Source of the DNA: an uncultured Eubacteriales bacterium
GTDB lineage: Bacteria > Bacillota > Clostridia > Oscillospirales > UMGS1783
DNA length: 9,971 nucleotides
Assembly (NCBI GenBank): GCA_905209135.1
Contig: CAJLRT010000030.1
Coordinates: 1-9,971 of the forward strand
Direction: 5' to 3'
A model generated the notes under the pieces. That model saw only the letters and a program-made list of their open reading frames with translations. It did no database searches and was not told the DNA's origin. This document shows positions 1-7,071 of this stretch, one piece after another (the stretch's first letter is position 1; the number at the start of each line of letters is the position of its first letter). A program made the position numbers and the translations under genes.

Positions 1-597
1 TTCGATCCGGCCTACACGCCCGAACGCCTCAAGCCGATCGACCGGTGGCTGATCGAGCGCACGAACGCGACCATCCTGGAAGCGCAGAAGTGGCTGGACC
101 AGTACGAGATTGGCCTGGCCCGCAAGGTGATTGACGACCTGTTCTGGAAAGACCTGTGCGACAACTATATTGAAATTGCCAAGGAACGCCTGTACGAGCC
201 GGATATCCACGGCCATGAGGCGCGCCGTTCGGCCCAGTACGCCATTTACTACTGCCTGCTCAATGTATTGAAGATGTACGCCATCTATATCCCGCACGAA
301 ACTGAGTACATCTACCAGAAAGGGTTTAAGGACTTTGTCGGCAGTATATCCATCCACCTCACCGAGTGGGCGAAGCCCGGCGCCGTAGACGCGGAGCTGA
401 TCGAGTTCGGCGAGATTGTGAAAGACTTTATCGCCGGCGTGCGCAAGTACAAGTCGGAAAACAACCTGTCCATGCGCGCGGAAATGGACGAAGCGGCCGT
501 GACCTGCCCGCAGAAATACAGGGAATGGTTCCTGGATTCGGAAAAGGACTTTCTCGCCTGCACGCACGCGAAAAAGATACGCTATGAATTTATCTAG
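1..597 (+). CDS. valS: Valine--tRNA ligase, C-terminal part (5' end outside window)
   Basis: The reading frame is open from the first base, so the gene enters from the left; 198 residues and the stop are visible. It is the anticodon-binding end of a class I synthetase that charges tRNA-Val in the cytoplasm. The visible segment starts just before a DRWLIERTN helix, followed by FWKDLCDNYIEIAKERLY, a typical ValRS signature, and by RKYKSENNLSMRAEM, matching the ValRS 'RKYKSEKNLSL' region. The protein ends soon after this, at KKIRYEFI. It therefore lacks the C-terminal coiled-coil arm usual in E. coli-type ValRS and resembles the shorter archaeal-like ValRS found in some Clostridia. The HIGH and KMSKS motifs would lie upstream of the window. 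A GTG at 127 is an internal codon, not the start. No T-tract terminator follows; the ileS promoter begins 26 bp after the stop. Family assignment is from recalled motifs. Confidence 0.9.
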   Translation, partial: FDPAYTPERLKPIDRWLIERTNATILEAQKWLDQYEIGLARKVIDDLFWKDLCDNYIEIAKERLYEPDIHGHEARRSAQYAIYYCLLNVLKMYAIYIPHETEYIYQKGFKDFVGSISIHLTEWAKPGAVDAELIEFGEIVKDFIAGVRKYKSENNLSMRAEMDEAAVTCPQKYREWFLDSEKDFLACTHAKKIRYEFI

Positions 598-622
598 CCG
601 CTGAAACTGTCTGCTTTTGGGC

Positions 623-651
623 TTGACAGCGGCTGTGCAGTGTTGTATACT
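623..651 (+). promoter_or_regulatory. Sigma-A-type promoter of ileS
   Basis: A perfect -35 box TTGACA (623-628) and a near-perfect -10 box TATACT (646-651) are separated by 17 bp. Transcription should start near 658, just before the T-box leader, so ileS has its own promoter although valS lies directly upstream. An 8-bp perfect inverted repeat, AGCCGCTG (596-603) and CAGCGGCT (627-634), overlaps the valS stop and the -35 box. Confidence 0.85.
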
Positions 652-660
652 GAAAACAAT

Positions 661-897
661 AAAGACAATGACAGAGCCAGTACGCATCCGGCGGATGCTG
701 CAGAGAGCCGGGAACAGGTGCAAACCCGGTGCAAAAGCGGATGCGGAATATCCCTCTGGAGTCGCGCGCCCAACCGCCTTTGCGCGAAGTAAGCGTCGCC
801 GGTTTTTCGCCGTTACAGGAAACGCATATGCTGGTATGCCGTATTGGGTGGTTTGCGAGGTTCCTCGTCCCGGATTCGTGCGGGACGAGGATTTTTT
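661..897 (+). promoter_or_regulatory. T-box riboswitch leader of ileS (isoleucine-responsive)
   Basis: This leader has the order of T-box elements. The Stem I AGAGA motif is at 702-706, followed by a CCGGG/CCCGG distal stem. The specifier region GGAATATCCC is at 745-754, with ATC (750-752) as the likely isoleucine codon. Base of Stem I: CAGAG (672-676) can pair with CTCTG (754-758). The T-box core is TGGGTGGTTTGCGAGG (845-860). TGGT (849-852) complements the ACCA 3' end expected of tRNA-Ile. An antiterminator can form from GGG (846-848)/CCC (869-871) and CGA (856-858)/TCG (865-867), leaving TGGT in the bulge. Uncharged tRNA-Ile would stabilise this form and allow ileS transcription. The core departs from the usual AGGGTGGNACCGCG in its second half. 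The specifier assignment is an inference supported by the gene downstream. Confidence 0.88.
863..897 (+). terminator. Regulated intrinsic terminator of the T-box leader
   Basis: A perfect 10-bp stem, CCTCGTCCCG (863-872) with CGGGACGAGG (881-890), has an 8-nt loop and is followed by A and six T (892-897). Its 5' arm is shared with the antiterminator, so the two folds exclude each other. Confidence 0.9.
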
Positions 898-926
898 ATG
901 TTCTTGAAACAGGGAGGTAGAAATAC

Positions 927-3900
927 ATGTATGAAAAAGTAAACGTAAACGAAAGCTCTATCGACCGGGAAAAGAAAGTGCTTCAGTTCTGGAAGGATAA
1001 CGACGTGTTCCGCCAGAGCCTTGCCCTGCGCGCCGACGCGCCCGTCTTTACCTTTTACGACGGTCCGCCGACCGCCAACGGCAAGCCGCACATCGGGCAT
1101 GTGATCACCCGCGTCATCAAGGACCTCATTCCGCGTTACCGTACGATGAAGGGGTACTATGTCCCGCGCAAGGCGGGCTGGGACACGCACGGCCTGCCCG
1201 TGGAGATCGAGGTGGAAAAACAGCTCGGCATCAGCGGCAAGGAGCAGATCGAAGAGTACGGCATCGAGCCGTTTCTGGAAAAGTGCAAGCAGAGCGTCTG
1301 GAAATACAAGCAGATGTGGGAGGACTTTTCGGACACCGTCGGCTTCTGGGCGGACATGGACGATCCGTACGTCACCTACCACAACTCCTATATTGAATCC
1401 GAATGGTGGGCTTTCAAGCAGATTTTTGACCGCGGCCTGCTCTACAAGGGCTTCAAGGTCGTTCCCTACTGCCCGCGCTGCGGCACGCCCCTGTCCAGCC
1501 ACGAAGTGGCGCAGGGGTACCGCGACGTAAAAGAGCGTTCCGCCATCGTCAAGTTTAAAATGAAAGGCGAGGACGCGTGGATTCTCGCATGGACGACCAC
1601 GCCCTGGACCCTGCCCTCAAACGTCGCGCTCTGCGTCCATCCCGACGAGACGTACGCGCGCGTAGAATGCCGCGGCGAAATCTATTATATGGCCGAGTAC
1701 CTCGTGCCGGCCGTGCTGGGCGACGAGGCGAAGGTCCTGGATACCTTCCCGGGCAAAACGCTGGAATACAGGGAGTACGAACCGCTGTTCGACCTTGTCC
1801 ATCCCGCGAAAAAGGGCTGGTACATCACCTGCAATGACTATGTCACCCTGACCGACGGCACCGGCGTCGTGCACACTGCGCCCGCCTTCGGCGAGGACGA
1901 CGCCAAGGTCGGCCGCGCCTATGACCTGCCCTTTGTCCAACTGGTCAACAACCGCGGCGAGATGACCGAGCAGACGCCGTGGGCCGGCATTTTCTGCAAG
2001 GACGCGGACCCGCTGGTGCTGGAAGCGCTTGAGAAAAAGGGCCAGCTCTTTGCCGCGCCTGAGTTTGAGCACAGCTATCCCCACTGCTGGCGCTGCGACA
2101 TGCCGCTGATCTACTATGCGCGCGAGTCGTGGTTTATCGATATGTCCGCCGTCAAGGAGCAGCTCGTGGCGAACAACAACACCGTAAACTGGATGCCGGA
2201 GAGCATCGGCAAGGGCCGTTTCGGCGACTGGCTGGAGAATATCCAGGACTGGGCCATCAGCCGCAACCGCTACTGGGGCTGCCCGCTTCCGATCTGGGAG
2301 TGCAAGTGCGGGCACCAGCACGCGGTCGGCAGCGTAGCGGAGCTGCGTGAGCTTGCGGGCGGCGGCTGCCCGGACGAACTCGACCTGCACCGTCCCTTTG
2401 TCGACCGGATTACGTTCCCCTGCCCCGAGTGCGGCGGGGAAATGCGGCGCGTGCCGGAGGTGGTCGACTGCTGGTTCGACTCCGGCTCCATGCCCTTTGC
2501 GCAGCACCACTACCCGTTTGAGAACCGGGATATATTTGAAAAGCAGTTCCCCGCGGCGTTTATCTCCGAGGCAGTGGACCAGACCCGCGGCTGGTTCTAC
2601 TCGCTCATCGCCATCTCCACGCTCCTGTTCGGCAAGGCGCCGTATGAGAATGTGCTCGTGCTCGGGCATGTGCTTGACGAGGACGGGCAGAAAATGTCCA
2701 AATCCAAGGGCAACGCGGTCGACCCGGCCGAGGCGCTGGCGACGTACGGTGCGGACGCGATCCGCTGGTATTTCTGCAACAACTCCGCGCCCTGGCTGCC
2801 CAACCGCTTCTCGCCCCGCGCCGTGACCGAGGGCCAGCGTAAGTTCCTCTCCACGCTGTACAACACCTACTCCTTCTATGTACTGTACGCCGAGATCGAC
2901 CAGTTTGACCCGACGAAGCACGCCCTCAACCCCGAGCATCTGACCGTGATGGACCGCTGGCTGCTCTCCCGCCTGCACACCCTGATTCGCGAGGTGGACG
3001 GACATCTGGACCACTACCGCATCACCGAAACCACCCGTGCGCTCGACAGCTTTGTAGACGAGCTGAGCAACTGGTATGTGCGCCGCAGCCGCGAGCGATT
3101 CTGGGGCACGGAGATGACGGACGACAAGACCGCCGCGTATATGACGCTGTATACCGCCCTTGTCACCCTGTCCAAGCTTGCCGCGCCCATCGTCCCCTTT
3201 ATCAGCGAGCAGATATACCGCAACCTCGTCTGTTCAGTGGACCCGTCCGCACCGGTGAGCGTGCACCTGTGCGACTATCCGGAAGCCGACACGCGCTGGA
3301 TCGACCCGGAGCTGGAACAGGGGATGGCCGGCGTTCTGCAGGTGGCGACCCTGGGCCGCGCCGCGCGCAACGCCGCGAGCATCAAGAACCGGCAGCCGCT
3401 GCGCGCCGTCTATGTGAAGTCCGACGCGCCCCTCGGCGAGATGTTCCGGCAGATCGTGCTGGATGAGCTGAACATCAAGAGCTATGAGCAGGTAGCGGAC
3501 ACAAGCCGTTTCACCTCTTATACCTTCAAGCCGCAGCTCAAGGTCGTGGGCCAGAAATACGGCCGGCAGGTCGGCGCGATCCGAACCGCCCTGGCCGAGC
3601 TCGACGGCAGCGCGGCGTATGCCGAACTGCAGGAAAAGGGCGGCGTAACGCTGCGCCTGCCCGACGGCACTGTGACACTCACGGAGGAGGAACTGCTGAT
3701 CGACGCGTCCTCCGCAGCCGGCTTTGCCATACAGGAGGACCGCGGCGTCACCGTCGCGCTCGACACCGTGCTGGACGACGCGCTGATTGAAGAGGGCTTT
3801 GTCCGCGAGCTTGTGAGCAAGCTGCAGACCATGCGCAAGGACGCCGGCTTTGACGTGACCGACCACATCGCCGTCACCCAGGCCGGAAACAGCCGGATTG

Positions 3901-4040
3901 AAGAGATTCTACGCGCCAACCGCGCCGCCGTGATGGGCGACGTGCTGGCCGATACGCTGGAGTTCGGCGCTGTGGACGGCTATACCGCCGAGTGGGACGT
4001 CAACGGAGAAAAGACCTCCCTTGGCGTAAAAAAGCTGTAA
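927..4040 (+). CDS. ileS: Isoleucine--tRNA ligase (type 2, eukaryote-like)
   Basis: This 1037-residue class I synthetase charges tRNA-Ile in the cytoplasm. The HIGH motif is at residues 55-58 (in GKPHIGH) and KMSKS at 589-593. The editing (CP1) domain shows WTTTPWTLPSN at 222-232 and GTGVVHTAPAFGEDD at 311-325. Zinc-ligand-like cysteine pairs are CPRC (182-185), CWRC (387-390), a CKC/CPEC group around 420-510, and then the DCWFDSGS segment. The C-terminal third holds the anticodon-binding domain and an extended tail. Length and sequence style fit type 2 IleRS, the class associated with natural mupirocin tolerance; the first signature is the normal HIGH form. The ATG at 927 is preceded by AGGGAGG (911-917), 9 nt away. 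Expression is under the T-box upstream, and a terminator lies 40 bp after the stop. Nothing in the sequence looks broken. Confidence 0.98.
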   Translation: MYEKVNVNESSIDREKKVLQFWKDNDVFRQSLALRADAPVFTFYDGPPTANGKPHIGHVITRVIKDLIPRYRTMKGYYVPRKAGWDTHGLPVEIEVEKQLGISGKEQIEEYGIEPFLEKCKQSVWKYKQMWEDFSDTVGFWADMDDPYVTYHNSYIESEWWAFKQIFDRGLLYKGFKVVPYCPRCGTPLSSHEVAQGYRDVKERSAIVKFKMKGEDAWILAWTTTPWTLPSNVALCVHPDETYARVECRGEIYYMAEYLVPAVLGDEAKVLDTFPGKTLEYREYEPLFDLVHPAKKGWYITCNDYVTLTDGTGVVHTAPAFGEDDAKVGRAYDLPFVQLVNNRGEMTEQTPWAGIFCKDADPLVLEALEKKGQLFAAPEFEHSYPHCWRCDMPLIYYARESWFIDMSAVKEQLVANNNTVNWMPESIGKGRFGDWLENIQDWAISRNRYWGCPLPIWECKCGHQHAVGSVAELRELAGGGCPDELDLHRPFVDRITFPCPECGGEMRRVPEVVDCWFDSGSMPFAQHHYPFENRDIFEKQFPAAFISEAVDQTRGWFYSLIAISTLLFGKAPYENVLVLGHVLDEDGQKMSKSKGNAVDPAEALATYGADAIRWYFCNNSAPWLPNRFSPRAVTEGQRKFLSTLYNTYSFYVLYAEIDQFDPTKHALNPEHLTVMDRWLLSRLHTLIREVDGHLDHYRITETTRALDSFVDELSNWYVRRSRERFWGTEMTDDKTAAYMTLYTALVTLSKLAAPIVPFISEQIYRNLVCSVDPSAPVSVHLCDYPEADTRWIDPELEQGMAGVLQVATLGRAARNAASIKNRQPLRAVYVKSDAPLGEMFRQIVLDELNIKSYEQVADTSRFTSYTFKPQLKVVGQKYGRQVGAIRTALAELDGSAAYAELQEKGGVTLRLPDGTVTLTEEELLIDASSAAGFAIQEDRGVTVALDTVLDDALIEEGFVRELVSKLQTMRKDAGFDVTDHIAVTQAGNSRIEEILRANRAAVMGDVLADTLEFGAVDGYTAEWDVNGEKTSLGVKKL

Positions 4041-4080
4041 ACGAGTGCGACCGCGCTGAAAGCCGCGCACGCAAAAGATA

Positions 4081-4119
4081 AAAAAGCCTCGGAAACCGGT
4101 GTGTTTCCGAGGCTTTTTT
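4081..4119. terminator. Bidirectional intrinsic terminator between ileS and the VanZ-like gene
   Basis: A 16-bp stem pairs 4081-4096 (A5, then GCCTCGGAAAC) with 4103-4118, with a 6-nt loop. Six T end the plus-strand reading (4114-4119) and five A begin it, so the hairpin also works on the minus strand. It sits between two convergent genes and probably ends both transcripts. Confidence 0.92.
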
Positions 4120-4170
4120 CAGCAGGCCTTTTTTACAATGAGTACATTGCAATATAAATATACTATCTGT

Positions 4171-4818
4171 CTATTTACCAGCGTCCGCGGGCAGGCCCGG
4201 CGCGGCGTCCTCCATTCCGGACGCAGGACGGACCCGGCAGCGCAGTACAAAGCGCGGCGCATACCGGCGCAGCAGGACAAACAGCCCGTACCCCGCGAGC
4301 GCGCCCAGCGTGTTCAGGATCAGGTCGTCTATATCGGAACAGCGGTTGAGCGGAAGCTGGCACAGTTCGATGAACAGGGATACGCAGAACCCGGCCGCAG
4401 CGCACTGCCGCCAGCCGTCGGCCCGCGCCCAAAGCAGAGGCGCAAGCAGGCCCAGGGGCATAAAAATCCCGACATTGCCAAAAAAGCTGACGACGAGATA
4501 GCTGTAATTGTGGAATTCGGTTACTTCCACATAGGTGTCGTAGAGGATGCGCAGCGGGATCAGGTTGATCCGGTTCTGCGCGGGGTCGCCCATGTCGAAC
4601 ACCAGCCCGGCCGGCCCAAATTCAATGCGCGGCAGCAGCGCCGCCTGGCACAGGCCGACGGCAAACAGCACGAGCAGCAGCACGCCCGCCTCATGCAGGG
4701 CGCTTGTCTGCAGGCCGCGCCGGCGCAGGCGGCGCACGGCGAGCGCGCGCCACAGCAGGGCGGCCGGCAGTGCGGCGCAACAATAGGGGAGCATGCTTTT
4801 CAAATAGGGAAGAATCAT
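4171..4818 (-). CDS. VanZ-like family membrane protein
   Basis: The 215-residue product has about five hydrophobic segments (roughly 7-28, 44-62, 106-130, 136-154, 165-184) and should lie in the cytoplasmic membrane. VanZ-family signatures are visible: NLIPLR at 85-90, GNVGIFMPLG at 114-123, and the conserved acidic/Asn block with E151, Q154, then SDIDDLILNTLG at 161-172. VanZ itself gives low-level teicoplanin resistance, but most chromosomal members of the family have no known role, and no vancomycin-resistance genes are nearby. The start is placed at 4818 because GGAGG (4829-4825) lies 6 nt upstream. An in-frame ATG at 4875 would add 19 charged residues and lacks comparable support. The gene converges on ileS and shares its terminator. 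The C-terminal tail after residue 190 is hydrophilic. Confidence 0.85.
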   Translation of the reverse strand: MILPYLKSMLPYCCAALPAALLWRALAVRRLRRRGLQTSALHEAGVLLLVLFAVGLCQAALLPRIEFGPAGLVFDMGDPAQNRINLIPLRILYDTYVEVTEFHNYSYLVVSFFGNVGIFMPLGLLAPLLWARADGWRQCAAAGFCVSLFIELCQLPLNRCSDIDDLILNTLGALAGYGLFVLLRRYAPRFVLRCRVRPASGMEDAAPGLPADAGK

Positions 4819-4846
4819 GGCGCGCCTCCGTTTGTGTTCTGCTGCA

Positions 4847-4875
4847 AGCATACCATATTTTTCTGTTTCGCGCAA
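4847..4875 (-). promoter_or_regulatory. Possible promoter of the VanZ-like gene
   Basis: Reading the minus strand, TTGCGC (4875-4870) and TATGCT (4852-4847) are 17 bp apart, with the predicted start of transcription about 20 nt before the ATG at 4818. The -35 box is a weak match, so this is tentative. Confidence 0.35.
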
Positions 4876-4877
4876 GT

Positions 4878-4906
4878 TTTACAATACATTTAGTATTAAT
4901 TATATA
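4878..4906 (+). promoter_or_regulatory. Possible rightward promoter in an AT-rich island
   Basis: TTTACA (4878-4883) and TATATA (4901-4906) are 17 bp apart within a 40-bp AT-rich patch that stands out from the GC-rich surroundings. It would start transcription near 4913, toward a stretch with no clear gene. It lies just upstream of, and divergent to, the possible VanZ-like gene promoter. Confidence 0.4.
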
Positions 4907-5151
4907 TCATTATACGTTTGGGCTTGTTCGGGGCGTCCGATTTTTGGCGCCCGACGGACAGCCCGCAGGGGAATGCCCCGCGCCGCTACGGCGCCTTTGT
5001 GCCCGGTCCCGGTTTTCCGTCCCGCCGCAGTGTCATACCGCCGCGCAGGGTGCGGCCGGATATCCTCCGGCTGCCGGTTTTTCCAGCCGTACGCCGCCCC
5101 GGCAGTCCTCCGCGACGGCGGCGGCGCCGCGCCTGTGTTTCCCTCTATGCG
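4907..5151. other. GC-rich intergenic stretch without a convincing gene
   Basis: A plus-strand frame is open through this stretch and continues into the activase. However, its translation is rich in Pro and Arg, has no Shine-Dalgarno-supported start and matches no family I know, so I read it as an open frame caused by high GC. The stretch contains several short inverted repeats, for example GCGCCG/CGGCGC around a CTA loop (4980-4994). It could be an untranslated leader, a small RNA or a decayed gene; the sequence does not decide between these. Confidence 0.5.
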
Positions 5152-5180
5152 TTGACAGGCGCGCCGCCGCGTGGTAAGAT
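5152..5180 (+). promoter_or_regulatory. Promoter of the activase-to-radical-SAM operon
   Basis: A perfect TTGACA (5152-5157) and TAAGAT (5175-5180) are separated by 17 bp. Transcription should start near 5187, giving a 5' untranslated region of about 75 nt before the TTG start at 5263. A short GCGGC/GCCGC hairpin (5214-5234) lies in that leader. Confidence 0.8.
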
Positions 5181-5262
5181 AAGGCGCGAGGATAGTTTTT
5201 GTCTTTTACTCCTGCGGCCAGGGATAGCTGCCGCTCAGTTTCATCCGAAAGGGAGACGGCTC

Positions 5263-6162
5263 TTGATTACGGGTACAATTTTCGATATACAGCGCTTTTC
5301 GGTCCAGGACGGGCCGGGCATCCGCACGACGGTATTTTTGAAAGGCTGTCCGCTCGACTGCGCCTGGTGCCACAATCCGGAGAGCAAAACGCCCGCGCCG
5401 CAGCTCAGTTTCGACGCGGACAAATGCATCGGCTGCGGGGCATGCGCCGCCTGCGCCAGGGGCGCGCATCTGTTTGCGCCGAACGCGCACAGGCTGGACC
5501 GGTCCCGCTGCACCGCCTGCGGCGGCTGCGCGGAGAGCTGTCCTGCGGGCGCGCTGGAGGTGATCGGGCGTACTGCGTCCGTGGACGAGGTGCTGGAAAC
5601 CGTGCTGCGGGACCGCGTATTCTATGCGCAGAGCGGCGGGGGTATGACCCTGTCGGGCGGCGAGCCGATGGCGCAGCCGGCGTTTGCGGCCGAGCTGGCC
5701 CGGCGCGCCCGGGAGGCCGGCCTGCACGTCTGCATGGAAACGAGCGGCTGCTGCCGCCGGGCCGACCTGCTGCACGCCGCCGCATATACAGATTTGTTTT
5801 TATTCGACTATAAGCTGCCGCCGGCGCTGTATCCGCAGTATACGGGTGTGCGCGCGGACGGCATTCTCGCCAATCTCGCCGCCCTGTCGCAGGCCGGGGC
5901 CGCCATCGTTCTGCGCTGTCCCATCCTGCCCGGGATCAACGACACGCCGGAGCACAGGGACGCGGTCGCGGCACTGGCCCGCAGCACCGGCGGGGTGGAA
6001 CGGGTCGAGCTCATGCCGTACCATCCGCTCGGCCTCGGCAAGGCCCGCAGAGTGGACATGCCGCTTTCCTATACCAATCCGGATATGCTGCGCGGCGACG
6101 CGCTTAAGGACTTTGCCGCGCGGCTTGAGCAGGATGCCGGCAAGCCTGTCAAAGTGAATTAG
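5263..6162 (+). CDS. Glycyl-radical enzyme activating enzyme (PflA/YjjW-like radical SAM)
   Basis: The 299-residue cytoplasmic enzyme should use S-adenosylmethionine and a [4Fe-4S] cluster to place a glycyl radical on a partner enzyme. The N-terminus IFDIQRFSVQDGPGIRTTVFLKGC is typical of the family. The radical SAM cysteines are C29, C33 and C36 (CX3CX2C). A ferredoxin-like insert follows with C55, C58, C61, C64 and C83, C86, C89, C93, able to hold two further clusters. SGGEP (131-135) and METSG (158-162) are the SAM-domain motifs. The start is a TTG, chosen because GGGAG (5251-5255) lies 7 nt upstream and the family's N-terminus begins here. The upstream open frame adds unrelated sequence. 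The first ferredoxin motif has only two residues between its third and fourth cysteines, and no CP, unlike the usual CX3CP. No glycyl radical enzyme is encoded in the window, so the substrate is unknown. Confidence 0.9.
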   Translation: MITGTIFDIQRFSVQDGPGIRTTVFLKGCPLDCAWCHNPESKTPAPQLSFDADKCIGCGACAACARGAHLFAPNAHRLDRSRCTACGGCAESCPAGALEVIGRTASVDEVLETVLRDRVFYAQSGGGMTLSGGEPMAQPAFAAELARRAREAGLHVCMETSGCCRRADLLHAAAYTDLFLFDYKLPPALYPQYTGVRADGILANLAALSQAGAAIVLRCPILPGINDTPEHRDAVAALARSTGGVERVELMPYHPLGLGKARRVDMPLSYTNPDMLRGDALKDFAARLEQDAGKPVKVN

Positions 6163-6172
6163 GAGGGTTTAT

Positions 6173-6346
6173 ATGACACAGGAACAGATACAGCGCATCG
6201 GAGAGCTGTACCGCAAATCGCAGACTCCGGAGGGGCTGACAGAGGCGGAACGGGCGGAGCAGGCCTTTTTGCGCCAAGGATATGTGGACGCGGTCAAGGC
6301 CAACCTGCGCGCGCAGCTCGACGGCATCCGCCGCGCGGAAGAATAG
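6173..6346 (+). CDS. DUF896/YnzC-family small protein
   Basis: This 57-residue protein begins MTQEQIQRIGELYRKSQ and continues with GLTEAERAEQAFLRQGYVDAVKANLRAQLD. The pattern of a short helix, a GLT-E-E-AEQ turn and a second long helix with Y, NLR and QL is that of the DUF896 (B. subtilis YnzC) family, small cytoplasmic proteins of two helices. The B. subtilis paralogue group has been linked to the SOS region, but the molecular function is not established. AGGAGG (6161-6166) overlaps the stop of the activase and lies 6 nt before the ATG, so translation is probably coupled. The next gene starts 11 bp after the stop. The length is normal for the family. Confidence 0.88.
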   Translation: MTQEQIQRIGELYRKSQTPEGLTEAERAEQAFLRQGYVDAVKANLRAQLDGIRRAEE

Positions 6347-6357
6347 GGGGCGCGCAT

Positions 6358-7071
6358 ATGGGCACGGAAGTCATTGCCGCGCGCAGCATGAACGGGCTGT
6401 ATATCCTGCTGGACATCGCCTTTCTGCTGATTCTGCTGGCCGTTCTCCTGTGGACAAAGCGCTATCAGGCCGCGATTGCCGGGCTGCTGGGCGGCGTTTT
6501 GTACATGCTCGTCGACTACGGCGTGTTTTACCTGCTGCTGGGCACCCGCGCGGTTTCGGGTGCGGACCCGTTCTGGTTTCTGCTCTGGCTGTCCATGAGC
6601 TACGGGTTTACGAATTTCGTTTGGATCTGGCTTTGGCTGGACCGCGACGGGCACGCGCTGGAATGGTCGGTGCTCATTCTGTCCGGCTGGCTGTGCACTG
6701 CGCTTTTGAGCCAGAACTTCGGCGCGGGCTTCGGAGAAATCACCATTTCGCGCGGCACGTCCTCCTATCACGGCGTCATGGCGCTGCTGCTGTTTATCGG
6801 GTACGCGGGGCTATGCGTCTACAACATCCGCTGCAAGGACGCCGCAAAGAGGGTGAATCTGCTGTGGATTCTCGCGATCGGCGTGCTCGTCCAGTTAGGA
6901 TGGGAGTTCACCCTGGCCGTCACCGGAATCCGCAATCCAAGCCTGCAGACGCTTATCGTCAATTCGCTTCTGGAGACGAATATGGGCCTGCCCTATCTCT
7001 ACCTGATTCACCGCGCCGTAAACCGGCGCAGAACGGAATCCCTTGCAAGGGTGAACGGCCATGCCGCATAA
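6358..7071 (+). CDS. Multi-pass membrane protein of unknown function
   Basis: I do not recognise the family. The 237-residue product has about six or seven hydrophobic segments (roughly 13-32, 38-62, 72-94, 102-118, 138-158, 167-187, 200-216), so it is very likely a cytoplasmic membrane protein. The segments carry many aromatic residues, for example around FWFLLWLSM and FVWIWLWLD, and there are polar or charged residues inside or near membrane spans (D54, E185). The tail after 218 is basic (RRR) and probably cytoplasmic. The ATG at 6358 has AGGGGG (6345-6350) 7 nt upstream. The gene follows the DUF896 gene by 11 bp and overlaps the radical SAM gene by 11 bp, so the three are most likely translated from one message. 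No signal peptide or enzymatic motif is evident, and a transport or sensing role would be a guess. Confidence 0.85.
   Translation: MGTEVIAARSMNGLYILLDIAFLLILLAVLLWTKRYQAAIAGLLGGVLYMLVDYGVFYLLLGTRAVSGADPFWFLLWLSMSYGFTNFVWIWLWLDRDGHALEWSVLILSGWLCTALLSQNFGAGFGEITISRGTSSYHGVMALLLFIGYAGLCVYNIRCKDAAKRVNLLWILAIGVLVQLGWEFTLAVTGIRNPSLQTLIVNSLLETNMGLPYLYLIHRAVNRRRTESLARVNGHAA

Noticed and set aside
1617..3014. Long minus-strand open frame (465 codons) opposite ileS
   Set aside because: It is antisense to strongly conserved ileS sequence, has no Shine-Dalgarno-supported start, and its composition is what a GC-rich codon pattern gives on the other strand.
4171..4818. Glycopeptide resistance cluster
   Set aside because: Only a VanZ-like domain is present; no ligase, dehydrogenase, dipeptidase or two-component genes are seen nearby.
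4819..4875. Upstream ATG (4875) for the VanZ-like gene
   Set aside because: The extra residues are charged and overlap the likely promoter; GGAGG at 4829-4825 supports the start at 4818.
4099..4893. Plus-strand open frame of 264 codons
   Set aside because: It lies opposite the VanZ-like gene, begins inside the terminator and has no recognisable domains.
4918..5262. Upstream in-frame extension of the activase (115 extra residues)
   Set aside because: It is Pro/Arg-rich and matches nothing in the family. It contains the strong promoter at 5152-5180, and the TTG at 5263 has its own ribosome-binding site and yields the standard N-terminus.
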